Assembly (NCBI GenBank): GCA_029782025.1
Contig: JAKOVR010000119.1
Span: 1-64,000, forward strand
Direction of reading: 5' to 3'
Source of the DNA: Actinomycetes bacterium
Lineage (GTDB): Bacteria; Actinomycetota; Acidimicrobiia; Acidimicrobiales; Acidimicrobilacustridaceae
Length of the DNA stretch: 64,000 bases
This document shows, one piece after another, positions 25,749 through 34,305 of the stretch. The notes beneath the pieces are model-generated. The model did no database searches and was not told the origin of the DNA. It saw only the letters and a list, made by a program, of their open reading frames with translations. The translations under genes were made by a program, and so were the position numbers. The first letter of the stretch is position 1. Each line of letters opens with the position of its first letter.

Positions 25749-27308
25749 ATGTTCGCCAGCATCCCCTCGGCGTCCCTGCTCGGCGCCGACGGCTACGCCG
25801 TGTCCGTGCAGGTCCACTGCGGCCCCGGCCTGCCCGGCTTCACCATGATCGGGCAGCCCGATGCCGCCTGCCGGGAGGCGCGCGACCGGGTGCGCTCCGC
25901 CATGCTCGGCGTGGGGCAGTCGTGGCCGTCCCGCCGCATCACCGTGAACCTGGCGCCCACGGGCCGCCGGAAGGCGGGGTCGAGCCTCGACCTCGCGATG
26001 GCCGTCGCGCTGTTGGTGGCGTCGGAGGTGTTCAGCGCCTCGGCGATCGAGGGGTTGGCGTTCGTCGGAGAGCTCGGCCTCGACGGCAGCGTCCGGCCGG
26101 TCCCCGGCATCCTGCCCATGGTCGCGGCCATCCGGGCGCCGGAGGTGGTCGTGCCCCGCGCCGCCTACCACGAGGCCTGCCTGCTCGGCCGGGCGAAGAT
26201 GCGCCCGATCGCCCACCTGCGGGAGCTGATCGAGATCTTCGGGAGCGACGAGGCCAGGGGGAAGCTGGCCGACGGCCCCCCACCACCGCCGTCGGGGTGG
26301 CCGCCGGCGCCTCCCCACGACCCGCCGGTCGAGGAACCGGCCCGGGTCGACCTCGCCGACGTGCGGGGGCAGCTCGTCGCCCGCCGCGCGTTGGAGATCG
26401 CCGCCGCCGGCGGGCACCACCTCCTCATGATCGGCCCGCCCGGCGCCGGCAAGACCATGCTGGCCCGCCGGCTCCCCACGCTGCTCCCGCCCCTCGACAC
26501 CGCCACGGCGCTCGACACCACCCGCGTGCACTCCGCCGCCGGGCTGTCGCTCCCGCGCAGCGGGCTGGTCCGTACCCCGCCGTTCCGCGCCCCGCACCAC
26601 ACCGCCAGCGCGGTGGCCGTGGTGGGCGGCGGGGGGAGCTGGTTGCGCCCGGGAGAGATCAGCCTCGCCCACGGCGGCGTCCTCTTCCTCGACGAGCTGG
26701 CCGAGTTCGCCCAGGATGTCCTCGAGTCGCTGCGCCAACCCCTGGAGGACGGGTTCGTCTCGGTGGTCCGAGCCCAGTACCGGGTGGTGTTCCCGGCGTC
26801 GTTCCTGCTGGTCGGGGCCATGAACCCGTGCCCCTGCGGCGCGGAAGGGGCGCCGGGGAGCTGTCGGTGCGCGCCGGCGGCGTTGGCCCGCTACTCGCGC
26901 CGGCTGTCCGCCCCCCTGCTCGACCGGTTCGACCTGTGCCTCGAGGTCGGGCGTCCGGAGCCGGGGCAGCTGCTCGCCGGCACGCCGGGCGAGGGGTCGG
27001 CGCTGGTGGCGGCGCGGGTGGCCGCCGCCCGGGCCCGGGCCGAGGGGCGGGGGCTGCGGGCCAACGTCGAGCTCCGGGGCGCGGCGCTCGAGCGCACGGC
27101 GCCCCTCGACCCGGCGGCCACGGCCGTGGTCGAAGCCCGCCTGCGGGCCGGGCAGCTCACCGGCCGCGGGCTCGAGCGGATCCGCCGCGTCGCGCTCACC
27201 ATCGCCGACCTCGAGGGCCACGAGGGGCCGCTCACGGCCGAGCAGGTGGGGGAGGCCCTGGTGCTGCGCACGCCACCGTCGTTCCTCCGGGATCGGGTGG
27301 CGTCGTGA
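25749..27308 (+). CDS. YifB/ComM-family magnesium-chelatase-like AAA+ ATPase
   Basis: A 519-residue YifB-family protein, related to ComM, a helicase that helps integrate DNA during natural transformation. The N-terminal Lon-like ChlI domain starts FASIPSASLLGADGYAV and has PTGRRKAGSSLDLAMA; the AAA core has Walker A IGPPGAGKTMLA and Walker B VLFLDELAEF; MNPCPCGAEG and a second CxC (CRCAP) form a zinc-like insertion. ATG at 25749 is preferred since GGAGG is 6 bases upstream; an ATG at 25743 would abut it. It is coupled to dprA by a GTGA overlap, supporting a role in DNA uptake or recombination. Confidence 0.93.
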   Translation: MFASIPSASLLGADGYAVSVQVHCGPGLPGFTMIGQPDAACREARDRVRSAMLGVGQSWPSRRITVNLAPTGRRKAGSSLDLAMAVALLVASEVFSASAIEGLAFVGELGLDGSVRPVPGILPMVAAIRAPEVVVPRAAYHEACLLGRAKMRPIAHLRELIEIFGSDEARGKLADGPPPPPSGWPPAPPHDPPVEEPARVDLADVRGQLVARRALEIAAAGGHHLLMIGPPGAGKTMLARRLPTLLPPLDTATALDTTRVHSAAGLSLPRSGLVRTPPFRAPHHTASAVAVVGGGGSWLRPGEISLAHGGVLFLDELAEFAQDVLESLRQPLEDGFVSVVRAQYRVVFPASFLLVGAMNPCPCGAEGAPGSCRCAPAALARYSRRLSAPLLDRFDLCLEVGRPEPGQLLAGTPGEGSALVAARVAAARARAEGRGLRANVELRGAALERTAPLDPAATAVVEARLRAGQLTGRGLERIRRVALTIADLEGHEGPLTAEQVGEALVLRTPPSFLRDRVAS

Positions 27309-28456
27309 CCGGCACCGACCTCGCTGGCGACTCCGACGCCGATCTGGCGTGCCTGGTGGCCCTGGCCGGGCTCGAGCAGGTGGGCCCGAGCCGCCTGGCC
27401 GGCCTCCTCGAGGGCCGCACCGCGCAGGACGCGTGGGCTGCGGTCTGCCGCGGGTGGGTTCGCCAGCCGGGTGTCACCGCCGCGCTGGGCGCCGCGTGGG
27501 CGGCGGCCGCCCGCGCCACGGAGCCGGCGGCGCTCCTCGACGCCCACCGGGCCGCCGGGGTGGCGGTCCTGCGTCCCGACGACCCGCGGCTCGGCGGCGC
27601 CTTCGACGACGACCCGCTGCCGCCCCCGGTGCTCTTCGCCCTGGGCGACCCGGGCGTCGTCCGCGGCGCCGCCGCCGCCGTGGTGGGCACGCGCGACTGC
27701 ACCAGCTACGGGGAGGGTGTCGCCGAGGAGTTGGGCCGGGAGTTGGCGGCCGCCGGCGTGGCCGTCGTGTCGGGGCTGGCCCTCGGGATCGACGGGCGGG
27801 CTCATCGGGGTGCCCTCGCCGCCGCCGGCGCACCGCCGATCGGCGTGGTCGGCTCGGGGCTGGACCGGCCCTACCCGCCCCGCCATCGGCGGCTGTGGGA
27901 CGAGGTGGCCGACGCCGGGCTGCTCCTCAGCGAGCACCCGCTCGGCACGGGCGTCCGGGCGTGGCACTTCCCGGCCCGGAACCGGCTCATCGCCGGGCTG
28001 GCCGACGTGGTGGTCGTGGTGGAGTCCCACGAACGGGGCGGTTCTCTGTCCACCGTCACCGAAGCCCTGGCCCGGGGCAAAGACGTGCTGGCCGTGCCCG
28101 GCTCGGTTCGCAGCCCGGCCTCGGCCGGCACCAACCGGCTCCTCTACGACGGTTGCGGTATGGCCCGCGGGGCCGACGACGTGCTGTTCCGGCTCGGCCA
28201 GGTCCCCGGCGTGCGGGCGTCGCGCCCGGTGCCGGCCGGGCCAGGCGCAGGTCGGCGGGCGGCTCCGGCCGACCCGGACGCGGTCGCAGTGCTCGACGCC
28301 GTGGGATGGGAGCCGGCGTCCCTCGAGCAGGTGGTGCACCGCACGGGCCAGCCCATCCCCACGGTGGCGCGCCTGCTGGCCGCCCTCGAGGCGGGCGGGT
28401 GGGTGGTCGCCACCGGTGGCTGGTACCAGCGGGCCACCCTCGGCGGTGGGCGGTGA
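27305..28456 (+). CDS. dprA: DNA processing protein DprA
   Basis: DprA loads RecA onto incoming single-stranded DNA. The 383-residue protein has an N-terminal helix-hairpin-helix-like region, the Rossmann-like core (VVGTRDCTSYG, VSGLALGIDGRAHRGAL, GSGLDRPYPP, ARNRLIAGLADVVVVVE, SPASAGTNRLL) and a C-terminal winged helix (about residues 320-380). GTG overlaps the yifB stop. yifB and dprA together form the usual recombination/transformation pair; no other competence genes are in the window. Confidence 0.95.
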   Translation: MTGTDLAGDSDADLACLVALAGLEQVGPSRLAGLLEGRTAQDAWAAVCRGWVRQPGVTAALGAAWAAAARATEPAALLDAHRAAGVAVLRPDDPRLGGAFDDDPLPPPVLFALGDPGVVRGAAAAVVGTRDCTSYGEGVAEELGRELAAAGVAVVSGLALGIDGRAHRGALAAAGAPPIGVVGSGLDRPYPPRHRRLWDEVADAGLLLSEHPLGTGVRAWHFPARNRLIAGLADVVVVVESHERGGSLSTVTEALARGKDVLAVPGSVRSPASAGTNRLLYDGCGMARGADDVLFRLGQVPGVRASRPVPAGPGAGRRAAPADPDAVAVLDAVGWEPASLEQVVHRTGQPIPTVARLLAALEAGGWVVATGGWYQRATLGGGR

Positions 28457-28476
28457 GGCCCGCGGTGGGCCGGCGG

Positions 28477-29892
28477 TCAGTCGAGCCCGGCGAGCCGGCG
28501 GGCGTAGCCCATGGCCGGCCGGGGGTCGTAGCTCCGGAAGGTCTGCAGCTTCTCGGCCTCCACCGAGCCCTCGGCGTGCACGGCCAACACGGCGTGGTAC
28601 CCGCCGAAGTCGCGGGCCGTCAGGTCCGAGATGAGGTGGAGCATCCGGAGCCGGTCGTTGGCCGGTGCCGCCGCGGCGTAGTACTTCTCGAGCACCGGGC
28701 GCACCTCGTCCGAGGCCCAGTCGTCGCCCCCCGGCCCGGTCACGAGCAGACCGCCGCTGCAGTCCTGCACGAGCTCGAGGGCTTGGTGGTAGTTGGTGGC
28801 GAAGGTGTACTTGGCCATGTTCGTGGTCATCGGATCGGGGTAGGCGATGCCACGGTCGTCGATGCGGGCCCGGCTGGCCGCCATCTCGGTGAGGGCGCGC
28901 ACCGTCTCGGCGTACATGATCAGGTGCGTGAGCTTGTCGCGGATGTGGCCGGCCTTGATCACCCCGTTCATCTGGGCGATCTCGCCTGCCGCCCCCACGA
29001 GCAGATCCACCAGCGGGAGCTTGTAGCTCACCGCGGTGAAGCGGTGGTACTCCACGAAGGTGAGGGCGAGCTGCCCGGCCTTCTCCGGCTCCCGGGCCAT
29101 GAACACGTGGCTCCACGGCACGAACACGTCGTCGAACACCGTGAGGGTCTCGAGCATCTTGTGCTTCGACGACAGCGGGAACTCGAACTCGTTGCGGTCG
29201 CCGGCCGAGTACGAGGAGATGTACATCTTGAGCCCCGGCGCGTTGGTGGGCACGGCGAAGGCCACGGCATAGTCGGCGTCGGCCTCGCCCATCGCCCGGG
29301 TCGGGAACACGATGACGTAGTCGGCGTTGGTCGAGATCGAGGTGTGGCACTTCGCCCCCCGCACCACGATCCCGTCGGCGTTCTGGTCGACGATGTGCAC
29401 GTAGACGTCGGGATCGTCCTGCTGGTGCGGGGCCTTCGACCGGTCGCCCTTCACGTCGGTCTGGGCCACGGCCACGGCCAGGTCGTTGTCGCGGCAGTGC
29501 TGCCAGAAGGCCGTGGCCCGCTCGAGCGCCTCGCCCTCGCACACCCGCAGGAGCGCGAACAGCCCGTCGGAGCCGATCTCCTTGATGAGGGTCACCATGG
29601 TGCCGCCGAGGCTGGTGCAGGTCTCGATCAAGCGGCTCCGCTCCAGCAGGTCCTCGGCCGAGCGGGGGACGTGGTAGTAGCGGCTGTACTCCTCGCCCGA
29701 GTCGGGGTCGGTCATCACGGCGAGATCGCGGTAGGCGGGGTCCTCCGCCACCCGGTAGTCGATCGCCGCGTGCTCCACGGCCACCCGCAGTTCCGGATCG
29801 GCCAGCAGGTCGTCGACCCGCCGGCCCTTGTAGTAGAGCTCCCGGCCGTCGGTGAGGGAGGCGAGGTAGTCGTCGGGGGTTCGCAGAGCCAT
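28477..29892 (-). CDS. 4-hydroxyphenylacetate 3-hydroxylase (HpaB)-family flavoprotein
   Basis: A 471-residue acyl-CoA-dehydrogenase-fold protein of the HpaB/4-hydroxybutyryl-CoA dehydratase family: MALRTPDDYLASLTDGREL, AQTDVKGDRS, DPDVYVHIVDQNADGIVVRG, AGHIRDKLTHLIMYAE. The dehydratases of this family bind a [4Fe-4S] cluster through three cysteines and a histidine; the cysteine pair expected near residues 100-105 is absent (region GGTMVTLIKEIGSDG) and the late cysteine is a histidine here. That points to an FADH2-dependent monooxygenase needing a separate flavin reductase, none of which is adjacent. ATG is set by a TACGCT box 7 bases upstream. Substrate is unknown. Confidence 0.82.
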   Translation of the reverse strand: MALRTPDDYLASLTDGRELYYKGRRVDDLLADPELRVAVEHAAIDYRVAEDPAYRDLAVMTDPDSGEEYSRYYHVPRSAEDLLERSRLIETCTSLGGTMVTLIKEIGSDGLFALLRVCEGEALERATAFWQHCRDNDLAVAVAQTDVKGDRSKAPHQQDDPDVYVHIVDQNADGIVVRGAKCHTSISTNADYVIVFPTRAMGEADADYAVAFAVPTNAPGLKMYISSYSAGDRNEFEFPLSSKHKMLETLTVFDDVFVPWSHVFMAREPEKAGQLALTFVEYHRFTAVSYKLPLVDLLVGAAGEIAQMNGVIKAGHIRDKLTHLIMYAETVRALTEMAASRARIDDRGIAYPDPMTTNMAKYTFATNYHQALELVQDCSGGLLVTGPGGDDWASDEVRPVLEKYYAAAAPANDRLRMLHLISDLTARDFGGYHAVLAVHAEGSVEAEKLQTFRSYDPRPAMGYARRLAGLD

Positions 29893-29899
29893 GGGCGGC

Positions 29900-29905
29900 A
29901 GCGTA
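29900..29905 (-). promoter_or_regulatory. -10 box (TACGCT) for the HpaB-like gene
   Basis: On the minus strand TACGCT ends 7 bases before the ATG at 29892, with no Shine-Dalgarno. Confidence 0.55.
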
Positions 29906-29957
29906 ACGACCGCCGCCCGGGTGAGCCGGAGAACACGTTCTCGTGGGCGGCGGTCGC

Positions 29958-29963
29958 TACCGT
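29958..29963 (+). promoter_or_regulatory. -10 box (TACCGT) for xerC
   Basis: TACCGT lies 8 bases before the xerC ATG and 52 bases from the divergent HpaB-like box. Confidence 0.5.
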
Positions 29964-29971
29964 CTGGGCCC

Positions 29972-30856
29972 ATGGGCGTTCCGGATGCGGCGCCGGCCTG
30001 GCGCATCGAGGAGTTCCTGGCCTCCCTCACGGCGTGCGCGCCCAACACCGTCGCCGCCTACCGCCGCGACCTGCAGGCCTTCGCCGACTGGTGCGACCGG
30101 CTGCCCCTCGACAGCCCGGGCGCGGTCACCCGCCGCACGCTCCGGCGCTATCTGGCCCACCTCACCACCCGAGGGATGGCGTCGAGCACGATCGCCCGCC
30201 GGGCGTCGGCCCTTCGGCGCTACTTCGGGTGGCTCCGCCGCACGGGCCTGGTGACGGCCGACCCTTCGGTGGGCCTGCACGCGCCCACGGGCGGGGGCCG
30301 GCTGCCGCGGGTCCTGCACGACGTCGAGGTGTCGACGCTGCTCGACGACCCGGGTCCGACCGTCGCGGGGGATCCGCCCGAGCGCCGGACGCGCGACGAC
30401 CTGGTCCTCGAGCTGCTCTACGGGAGTGGGCTGCGGGTCAGCGAGGTCTGCACCCTGCGGGTCGAGGATCTCGACCTGGCTGCGGGCACGGTGCGGGTGT
30501 GGGGCAAGGGGGGCAAGCAGCGGATCGTCCCGATGAGCGGGCCGGCGTGCCGGGTGGCGGTCGCCCATCTGGCCCACATCGGCGCCGACCCGGGCCAGGC
30601 CCTGTTCTGCAACCAGCGGGGCAACCCGCTCACCCCGCGCGACGTCCGCCGCCTGGTCGACCGCCGCGCCGCGGCGCCGACCCATCCCCACGCCCTGCGC
30701 CACACCTACGCGACGCACCTGCTCGACGGGGGTGCCGACCTGCGCGTGGTGCAGGAGCTGCTGGGTCACAGCGACCTCGCCACGACGCAGCGGTACACTC
30801 ACGTCAGCAAGGAGCGCCTGCGCCAGGTGCTCGATGCCACCCACCCTCGGGCCTGA
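29972..30856 (+). CDS. xerC: tyrosine recombinase XerC/XerD family
   Basis: A 294-residue site-specific recombinase that resolves chromosome dimers at dif. The N-terminal SAM-like core-binding domain (SLTACAPNTVAAYRRDLQAF) is followed by a catalytic domain with R155 (SGLRVSE), K179 (GKGGKQR), H240 and R243 (HALRHTYATHLL), H266 (LLGHSD) and Y275 (TQRYTHV). All catalytic residues are present. Location next to dprA and whiG and the lack of phage genes favour a housekeeping Xer rather than an integrase; XerC versus XerD cannot be settled here. Confidence 0.92.
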   Translation: MGVPDAAPAWRIEEFLASLTACAPNTVAAYRRDLQAFADWCDRLPLDSPGAVTRRTLRRYLAHLTTRGMASSTIARRASALRRYFGWLRRTGLVTADPSVGLHAPTGGGRLPRVLHDVEVSTLLDDPGPTVAGDPPERRTRDDLVLELLYGSGLRVSEVCTLRVEDLDLAAGTVRVWGKGGKQRIVPMSGPACRVAVAHLAHIGADPGQALFCNQRGNPLTPRDVRRLVDRRAAAPTHPHALRHTYATHLLDGGADLRVVQELLGHSDLATTQRYTHVSKERLRQVLDATHPRA

Positions 30857-30864
30857 GGCCCGAG
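30846..30864 (+). terminator. hairpin with the xerC stop codon as its loop
   Basis: CTCGGGCC and GGCCCGAG pair perfectly over 8 bases with the TGA stop as the 3-base loop. There is no U-run. It may terminate or attenuate reading into whiG, 32 bases on. Confidence 0.4.
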
Positions 30865-30895
30865 CGGGTACGGACCACCTCCCGAAGGGACCTAC

Positions 30896-31678
30896 GTGGA
30901 CGAACGCGGCGAAGGTCAGATCGAGCGCCTGTGGGGCGAGTACAAGGCCTCGCCCTCGCGGGAGCTGCGGGATCAGCTCATCGTGCACTACTCGCCCCTG
31001 GTGAAGTACGTCGCCGGGCGGGTGGCCGTCGGCCTGCCCCAGAACGTGGAGCAGTCCGACCTCGTGAGCTACGGGATCTTCGGGCTCATCGACGCCATCG
31101 AGAAGTTCGATCCCGGCCGCGGGTTCAAGTTCGAGACCTACGCCATCGCCCGGATCAAGGGGGCGATCCTCGACGAGCTCCGCAGCATCGACTGGGTGCC
31201 GCGGTCGGTCCGGGCCAAGGCCCGGTCGTTGGAGAAGGCCTTCGCCAAGCTCGAAGGCGAGCTGCACCGCAGCCCGTCCGACGAGGAGCTGGCCCAGGAG
31301 CTCGGCCTGTCCGACGATCAGCTGCAGCAGACGCTCAACCAGATCTCCTTCGTCGGCCTGGTGGCCCTCGACGAGATGCTCTCCGTCGGCGGCGACCGCG
31401 GCGAGTCGATCTCGCTCGGCGACACCATCGCCGACGCCGGCGAGGGGCCGGTGGCGGCCTACGAGGTCGAGGAGATGCGGCACATCCTGGCCGAGGCCAT
31501 CAACCGGATGGGGGAGCGGGAGAAGATCGTGCTCACCCTCTACTACTACGAGGGCCTGACCCTCGCCGAGATCGGGCAGGTGCTCGGCGTCACCGAGAGT
31601 CGGGTCTGCCAGATCCACACCAAGGCCGTGCTCCAGCTGCGGTCGCGCATCCTCGCCTCCGAGCGCGAGCCGGCCTAG
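30896..31678 (+). CDS. whiG: WhiG/FliA-type RNA polymerase sigma factor
   Basis: A 260-residue sigma-28-family factor. Region 2 has [42 protein letters not shown] and [17 protein letters not shown]; region 3 follows [12 protein letters not shown]; region 4 has [15 protein letters not shown] and [15 protein letters not shown]. The sequence matches actinobacterial WhiG, which starts aerial sporulation in Streptomyces and controls other programmes elsewhere. In Streptomyces whiG also lies by an M23 peptidase gene and rpsB, as here. GTG start has GAAGGGA 7 bases upstream. No flagellar genes are nearby, so its regulon cannot be inferred. Confidence 0.92.
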   Translation: MDERGEGQIERLWGEYKASPSRELRDQLIVHYSPLVKYVAGRVAVGLPQNVEQSDLVSYGIFGLIDAIEKFDPGRGFKFETYAIARIKGAILDELRSIDWVPRSVRAKARSLEKAFAKLEGELHRSPSDEELAQELGLSDDQLQQTLNQISFVGLVALDEMLSVGGDRGESISLGDTIADAGEGPVAAYEVEEMRHILAEAINRMGEREKIVLTLYYYEGLTLAEIGQVLGVTESRVCQIHTKAVLQLRSRILASEREPA

Positions 31679-31682
31679 CTCG

Positions 31683-31702
31683 CGGCCGGGGCCGCCCGGC
31701 CG
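31683..31702 (+). terminator. GC hairpin after whiG
   Basis: CGGCCGGG and CCCGGCCG form a perfect 8-base stem with loop GCCG, 5 bases after the whiG stop and 14 bases before the next start. It lacks a U-run. Confidence 0.4.
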
Positions 31703-31715
31703 AGGCGGTGGGGCG

Positions 31716-33251
31716 GTGACCGCCCGCCGGGTCGTCGCCGCGGTGGTCATGGCGGTCGGCGTGATCGCGCTTCCGGCCGTCCCGGCCCACGGCTGGGTCC
31801 CGCCCACCTCGGCGCCGGTGATCGACCGCTTCCGGCCGCCGTCCTCGCCGTACGGCCCGGGCAACCGGGGCTGGGCCTACGCCTCGGTCCCGGGCTCGCC
31901 CGTCGTCGCCGCCGGCGCCGGCGTGGTCACCTTCGCCGGCCCGATCGCCGGGGCGTGGTTCGTCACGGTCGCCCACCCCGACGGCCTGCGGACGAGCTAC
32001 AGCTACCTGCGCGAGGTTCGGGTCCGCGCCGGCGAGACGGTGGCGACGGGCTCGGTGGTCGGCACCGCCACCGACCACCTCCACTTCGGGGTCCGCGATC
32101 CCGACGGGACCTACATCGATCCGGCCCTGCTCCTCTCCGGGCCCGTGGCCGTGGTCGACGGGGCCGTGCTGTTGCCCGACGGAGGCCAGGCCCGAGGGGC
32201 CGGCTCGGCCGCGCCCGGCGAGCCTGGCGAGCCTGGCGAGCCTGGCGCACCCCGCCCCGTCGCCTCGGCCCGGGTCGCCCTCCGGGCGTGGGCCTCGCCG
32301 CCGGGGTGCGTCCCCGCCGGGTCGGAAGGAGCGGGCGGGCCGGAGGGAACCGGGCCGCCTCCCGATCCGCCGGTGCCACCGGCGGAGGTCGCCTCCGTCG
32401 TCGTGCTGGTCGGGGGCCTCGGCTCGACCAGCGAGGTGGCCGGGATCGACCGCGTCGACCTGGCCGGCATCCCGCCCGACCGGATCGTCCGCTTCTCCTA
32501 CGCCGGCGGGCGGGTGCCCGATCCCACCGACGCTCCCGCGCTCCAGGCCGTGCCCGCGCACCCCTACGCCCCCGGCGACACGTTCGGGCCCGTCGACACC
32601 GCCGCCGAACGACTGGCCGACCTGCTCGTGGCCGTGCACGACGCCGAGCCCGGCCGCCCGATCGTGGTGGTGGCCCACAGCCTCGGTGGTGTGGTCGCCG
32701 ACCGCGCGCTCGACCGGCTGCCGCCGGCCCCGGCGGCCTCGGTGGTCGTTCTCGTGACGATCGCCAGCCCGCACCGTGGAGCGCCGCTGGCCGACGCTCT
32801 GCGGCGGGGACGGGCGGCCGAGGTCGACGGGCTGCTGCAGGTGGCCGGGCTCCCCCTCCGGGCCGACGCGCCGGTGCTGGCCGACCTGGCCACCGGCGCC
32901 GCCGATGGTGTCGGCCACGGGCCGACCCCGGCGCGGTCGGGGAGGACCCGGGTGATCGCCATCGCCGGATCGGGCGACCTGGTGGTGCCGGCACGGCGGG
33001 CCACCCTCGACGGCGCCGAGAACGTCATCGTGCCGGTCCACGGGCTGCACGCCCACGACGCCCTGCCGGCCGCGCCGGCCGTGGGCGCCACCGTGCGCCG
33101 TGCCCTCGCCGGGTCGCCCCTGCCCTGTCCCTCGCCGGGCCTCGTCGCCCTCGGCACCGCCGAATCGCTGCTCGTCGAGCGCATCGAGAACCGGGCCGCC
33201 GGCGGGCACGACCCCTGGATTTCGGGCCCGCCGCGCCCTGCCGTACACTGA
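31716..33251 (+). CDS. secreted fusion of a degenerate LytM (M23-like) domain and an alpha/beta hydrolase
   Basis: A 511-residue exported protein. A signal peptide ([17 protein letters not shown]) precedes a LytM-like domain at about residues 38-145 that keeps HLHFG (H121-H123) but has N50 and A54 where M23 peptidases carry the zinc-binding His and Asp (NRGWAYA against HxGxD), and YSYL instead of YxHL. It is therefore probably not a peptidase. A Pro/Gly linker with a GEP repeat leads to an alpha/beta hydrolase (about 225-480) with nucleophile S322 in [17 protein letters not shown] carrying the likely acid, and GLHAHDALP with a candidate histidine. It occupies the slot of the M23 gene normally found beside rpsB. 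Function may be cell-wall binding plus ester hydrolysis. Confidence 0.85.
   Translation: MTARRVVAAVVMAVGVIALPAVPAHGWVPPTSAPVIDRFRPPSSPYGPGNRGWAYASVPGSPVVAAGAGVVTFAGPIAGAWFVTVAHPDGLRTSYSYLREVRVRAGETVATGSVVGTATDHLHFGVRDPDGTYIDPALLLSGPVAVVDGAVLLPDGGQARGAGSAAPGEPGEPGEPGAPRPVASARVALRAWASPPGCVPAGSEGAGGPEGTGPPPDPPVPPAEVASVVVLVGGLGSTSEVAGIDRVDLAGIPPDRIVRFSYAGGRVPDPTDAPALQAVPAHPYAPGDTFGPVDTAAERLADLLVAVHDAEPGRPIVVVAHSLGGVVADRALDRLPPAPAASVVVLVTIASPHRGAPLADALRRGRAAEVDGLLQVAGLPLRADAPVLADLATGAADGVGHGPTPARSGRTRVIAIAGSGDLVVPARRATLDGAENVIVPVHGLHAHDALPAAPAVGATVRRALAGSPLPCPSPGLVALGTAESLLVERIENRAAGGHDPWISGPPRPAVH
32217..32243 (+). repeat. three tandem 9-bp units (GGCGAGCCT) in the linker
   Basis: Three perfect copies of GGCGAGCCT encode GEPGEPGEP in the linker between the two domains of the fusion protein. 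A slippage-prone repeat; copy number may vary between strains. Confidence 0.85.
33244..33249 (+). promoter_or_regulatory. candidate -10 box (TACACT) for rpsB-tsf
   Basis: TACACT ends at the stop codon of the fusion gene and precedes a leader of about 95 bases. The leader contains a perfect 7-base stem, CGCCCGG/CCGGGCG with loop TTC, at 33292-33308, and the imperfect palindrome CCCAAC-C-GTTGGG at 33325-33337 just before the ribosome binding site. Confidence 0.45.
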
Positions 33252-33348
33252 CGCCCCCACTACCCATCCTCACCCGCGCCGTTCCCACGGTCGCCCGGTT
33301 CCCGGGCGTTGCGCGCGGGTTTCGCCCAACCGTTGGGAAGGAGAACCA

Positions 33349-34302
33349 ATGGCCCCTGTCGTCACCATGCGCCAGCTGCTCGAGGCCGGTGTCCACTTCG
33401 GACACCAGACCCGCCGCTGGAACCCCAAGATGAAGCGCTTCATCCACGGGGAGCAGAACGGGATCTACATCATCGATCTGGAGCAGACGCTCACCCGGAT
33501 CGAGAAGGCCTACATCTTCATCCGTGACCTCACGGCCAACGGCGGCCAGGTGCTCTTCATCGGCACCAAGAAGCAGGCGCAGGACTCGATCGAGTCCTAC
33601 GCCGAGAAGTGCGGCATGCCCTACATCAACCAGCGCTGGCTGGGCGGCATGCTCACCAACTTCGAGACCATCGCCAAGCGGGTCAACAAGATGAAGGACT
33701 ACCAGCGGATGCGCGACGCCGGTGAGTTCGAGGCGATGCCGAAGAAGGAGGCCCTCCTGGTCCAGCGCGAGCTGGCCAAGCTGGAGAAGAACCTCGGCGG
33801 CATCCGCAACCTCGAGCGGGCGCCCGACGCGGTGTTCATCCTCGACACCAAGAAGGAAGACATCGCGGTCACCGAGTGCAACAAGCTCGGGATCCCGATC
33901 GTCGCCGTCGTCGACACCAACTGCGACCCCGACGTCGTGCAGTACGTGATCCCCGGCAACGACGATGCCATCCGCTCCGGCACCCTGATGTGCCGGATCA
34001 TCGCCGACGCCGTCGAAGAGGGCCGCTACATCTACTCGCGCCGCCAGGGCCAGAGCGCCGGCCCCAACCGCACGCCCGAGCAGGAGGCCGCCGTGGCCGA
34101 AGCCCAGGCCGAGGCCCGCCGGGCTGCGGCCGCCGCCGCCGCCGAGCGCGAGGCCCGCGTGGCCGCAGCCGTGGCCGCCCCCGAGCCCGCGGCCGCTCCC
34201 GAGCCCGTCGCCGCCGCCGAGGCCGTGACCGAGCCCGTGACCGAGCCCGAGTCGGCGGCCGCGCCCGAGTCCGACCCCACTGCCGTCACCGAGGAGTCCT
34301 GA
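33349..34302 (+). CDS. rpsB: 30S ribosomal protein S2
   Basis: The 317-residue S2 begins [20 protein letters not shown], with [20 protein letters not shown] and [11 protein letters not shown]. Residues from about 240 on form an Ala/Glu/Pro-rich acidic tail, about 60 residues longer than in many bacteria. GGAAGGAGAA lies 5 bases before the ATG, a much stronger site than most in this window. It is followed after 3 bases by tsf, the standard pair. The structured leader could mediate S2 autoregulation as known in other bacteria. Confidence 0.97.
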   Translation: MAPVVTMRQLLEAGVHFGHQTRRWNPKMKRFIHGEQNGIYIIDLEQTLTRIEKAYIFIRDLTANGGQVLFIGTKKQAQDSIESYAEKCGMPYINQRWLGGMLTNFETIAKRVNKMKDYQRMRDAGEFEAMPKKEALLVQRELAKLEKNLGGIRNLERAPDAVFILDTKKEDIAVTECNKLGIPIVAVVDTNCDPDVVQYVIPGNDDAIRSGTLMCRIIADAVEEGRYIYSRRQGQSAGPNRTPEQEAAVAEAQAEARRAAAAAAAEREARVAAAVAAPEPAAAPEPVAAAEAVTEPVTEPESAAAPESDPTAVTEES

Positions 34303-34305
34303 TCG

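Noticed and set aside
28477-29892. 4-hydroxybutyryl-CoA dehydratase (autotrophic cycle enzyme)
   Set aside because: The cysteine ligands of the [4Fe-4S] cluster are not visible at the expected places.
29972-30856. Phage or island integrase
   Set aside because: No tRNA, attachment repeat or phage genes are nearby; sequence and context fit a housekeeping Xer recombinase.
31716-32200. Active M23 zinc endopeptidase
   Set aside because: The first His and the Asp of the zinc site are Asn and Ala; only HLHFG remains.
32217-32243. Tandem GGCGAGCCT units as a CRISPR or VNTR array
   Set aside because: Three contiguous 9-bp units inside a coding linker, with no spacers and no cas genes.
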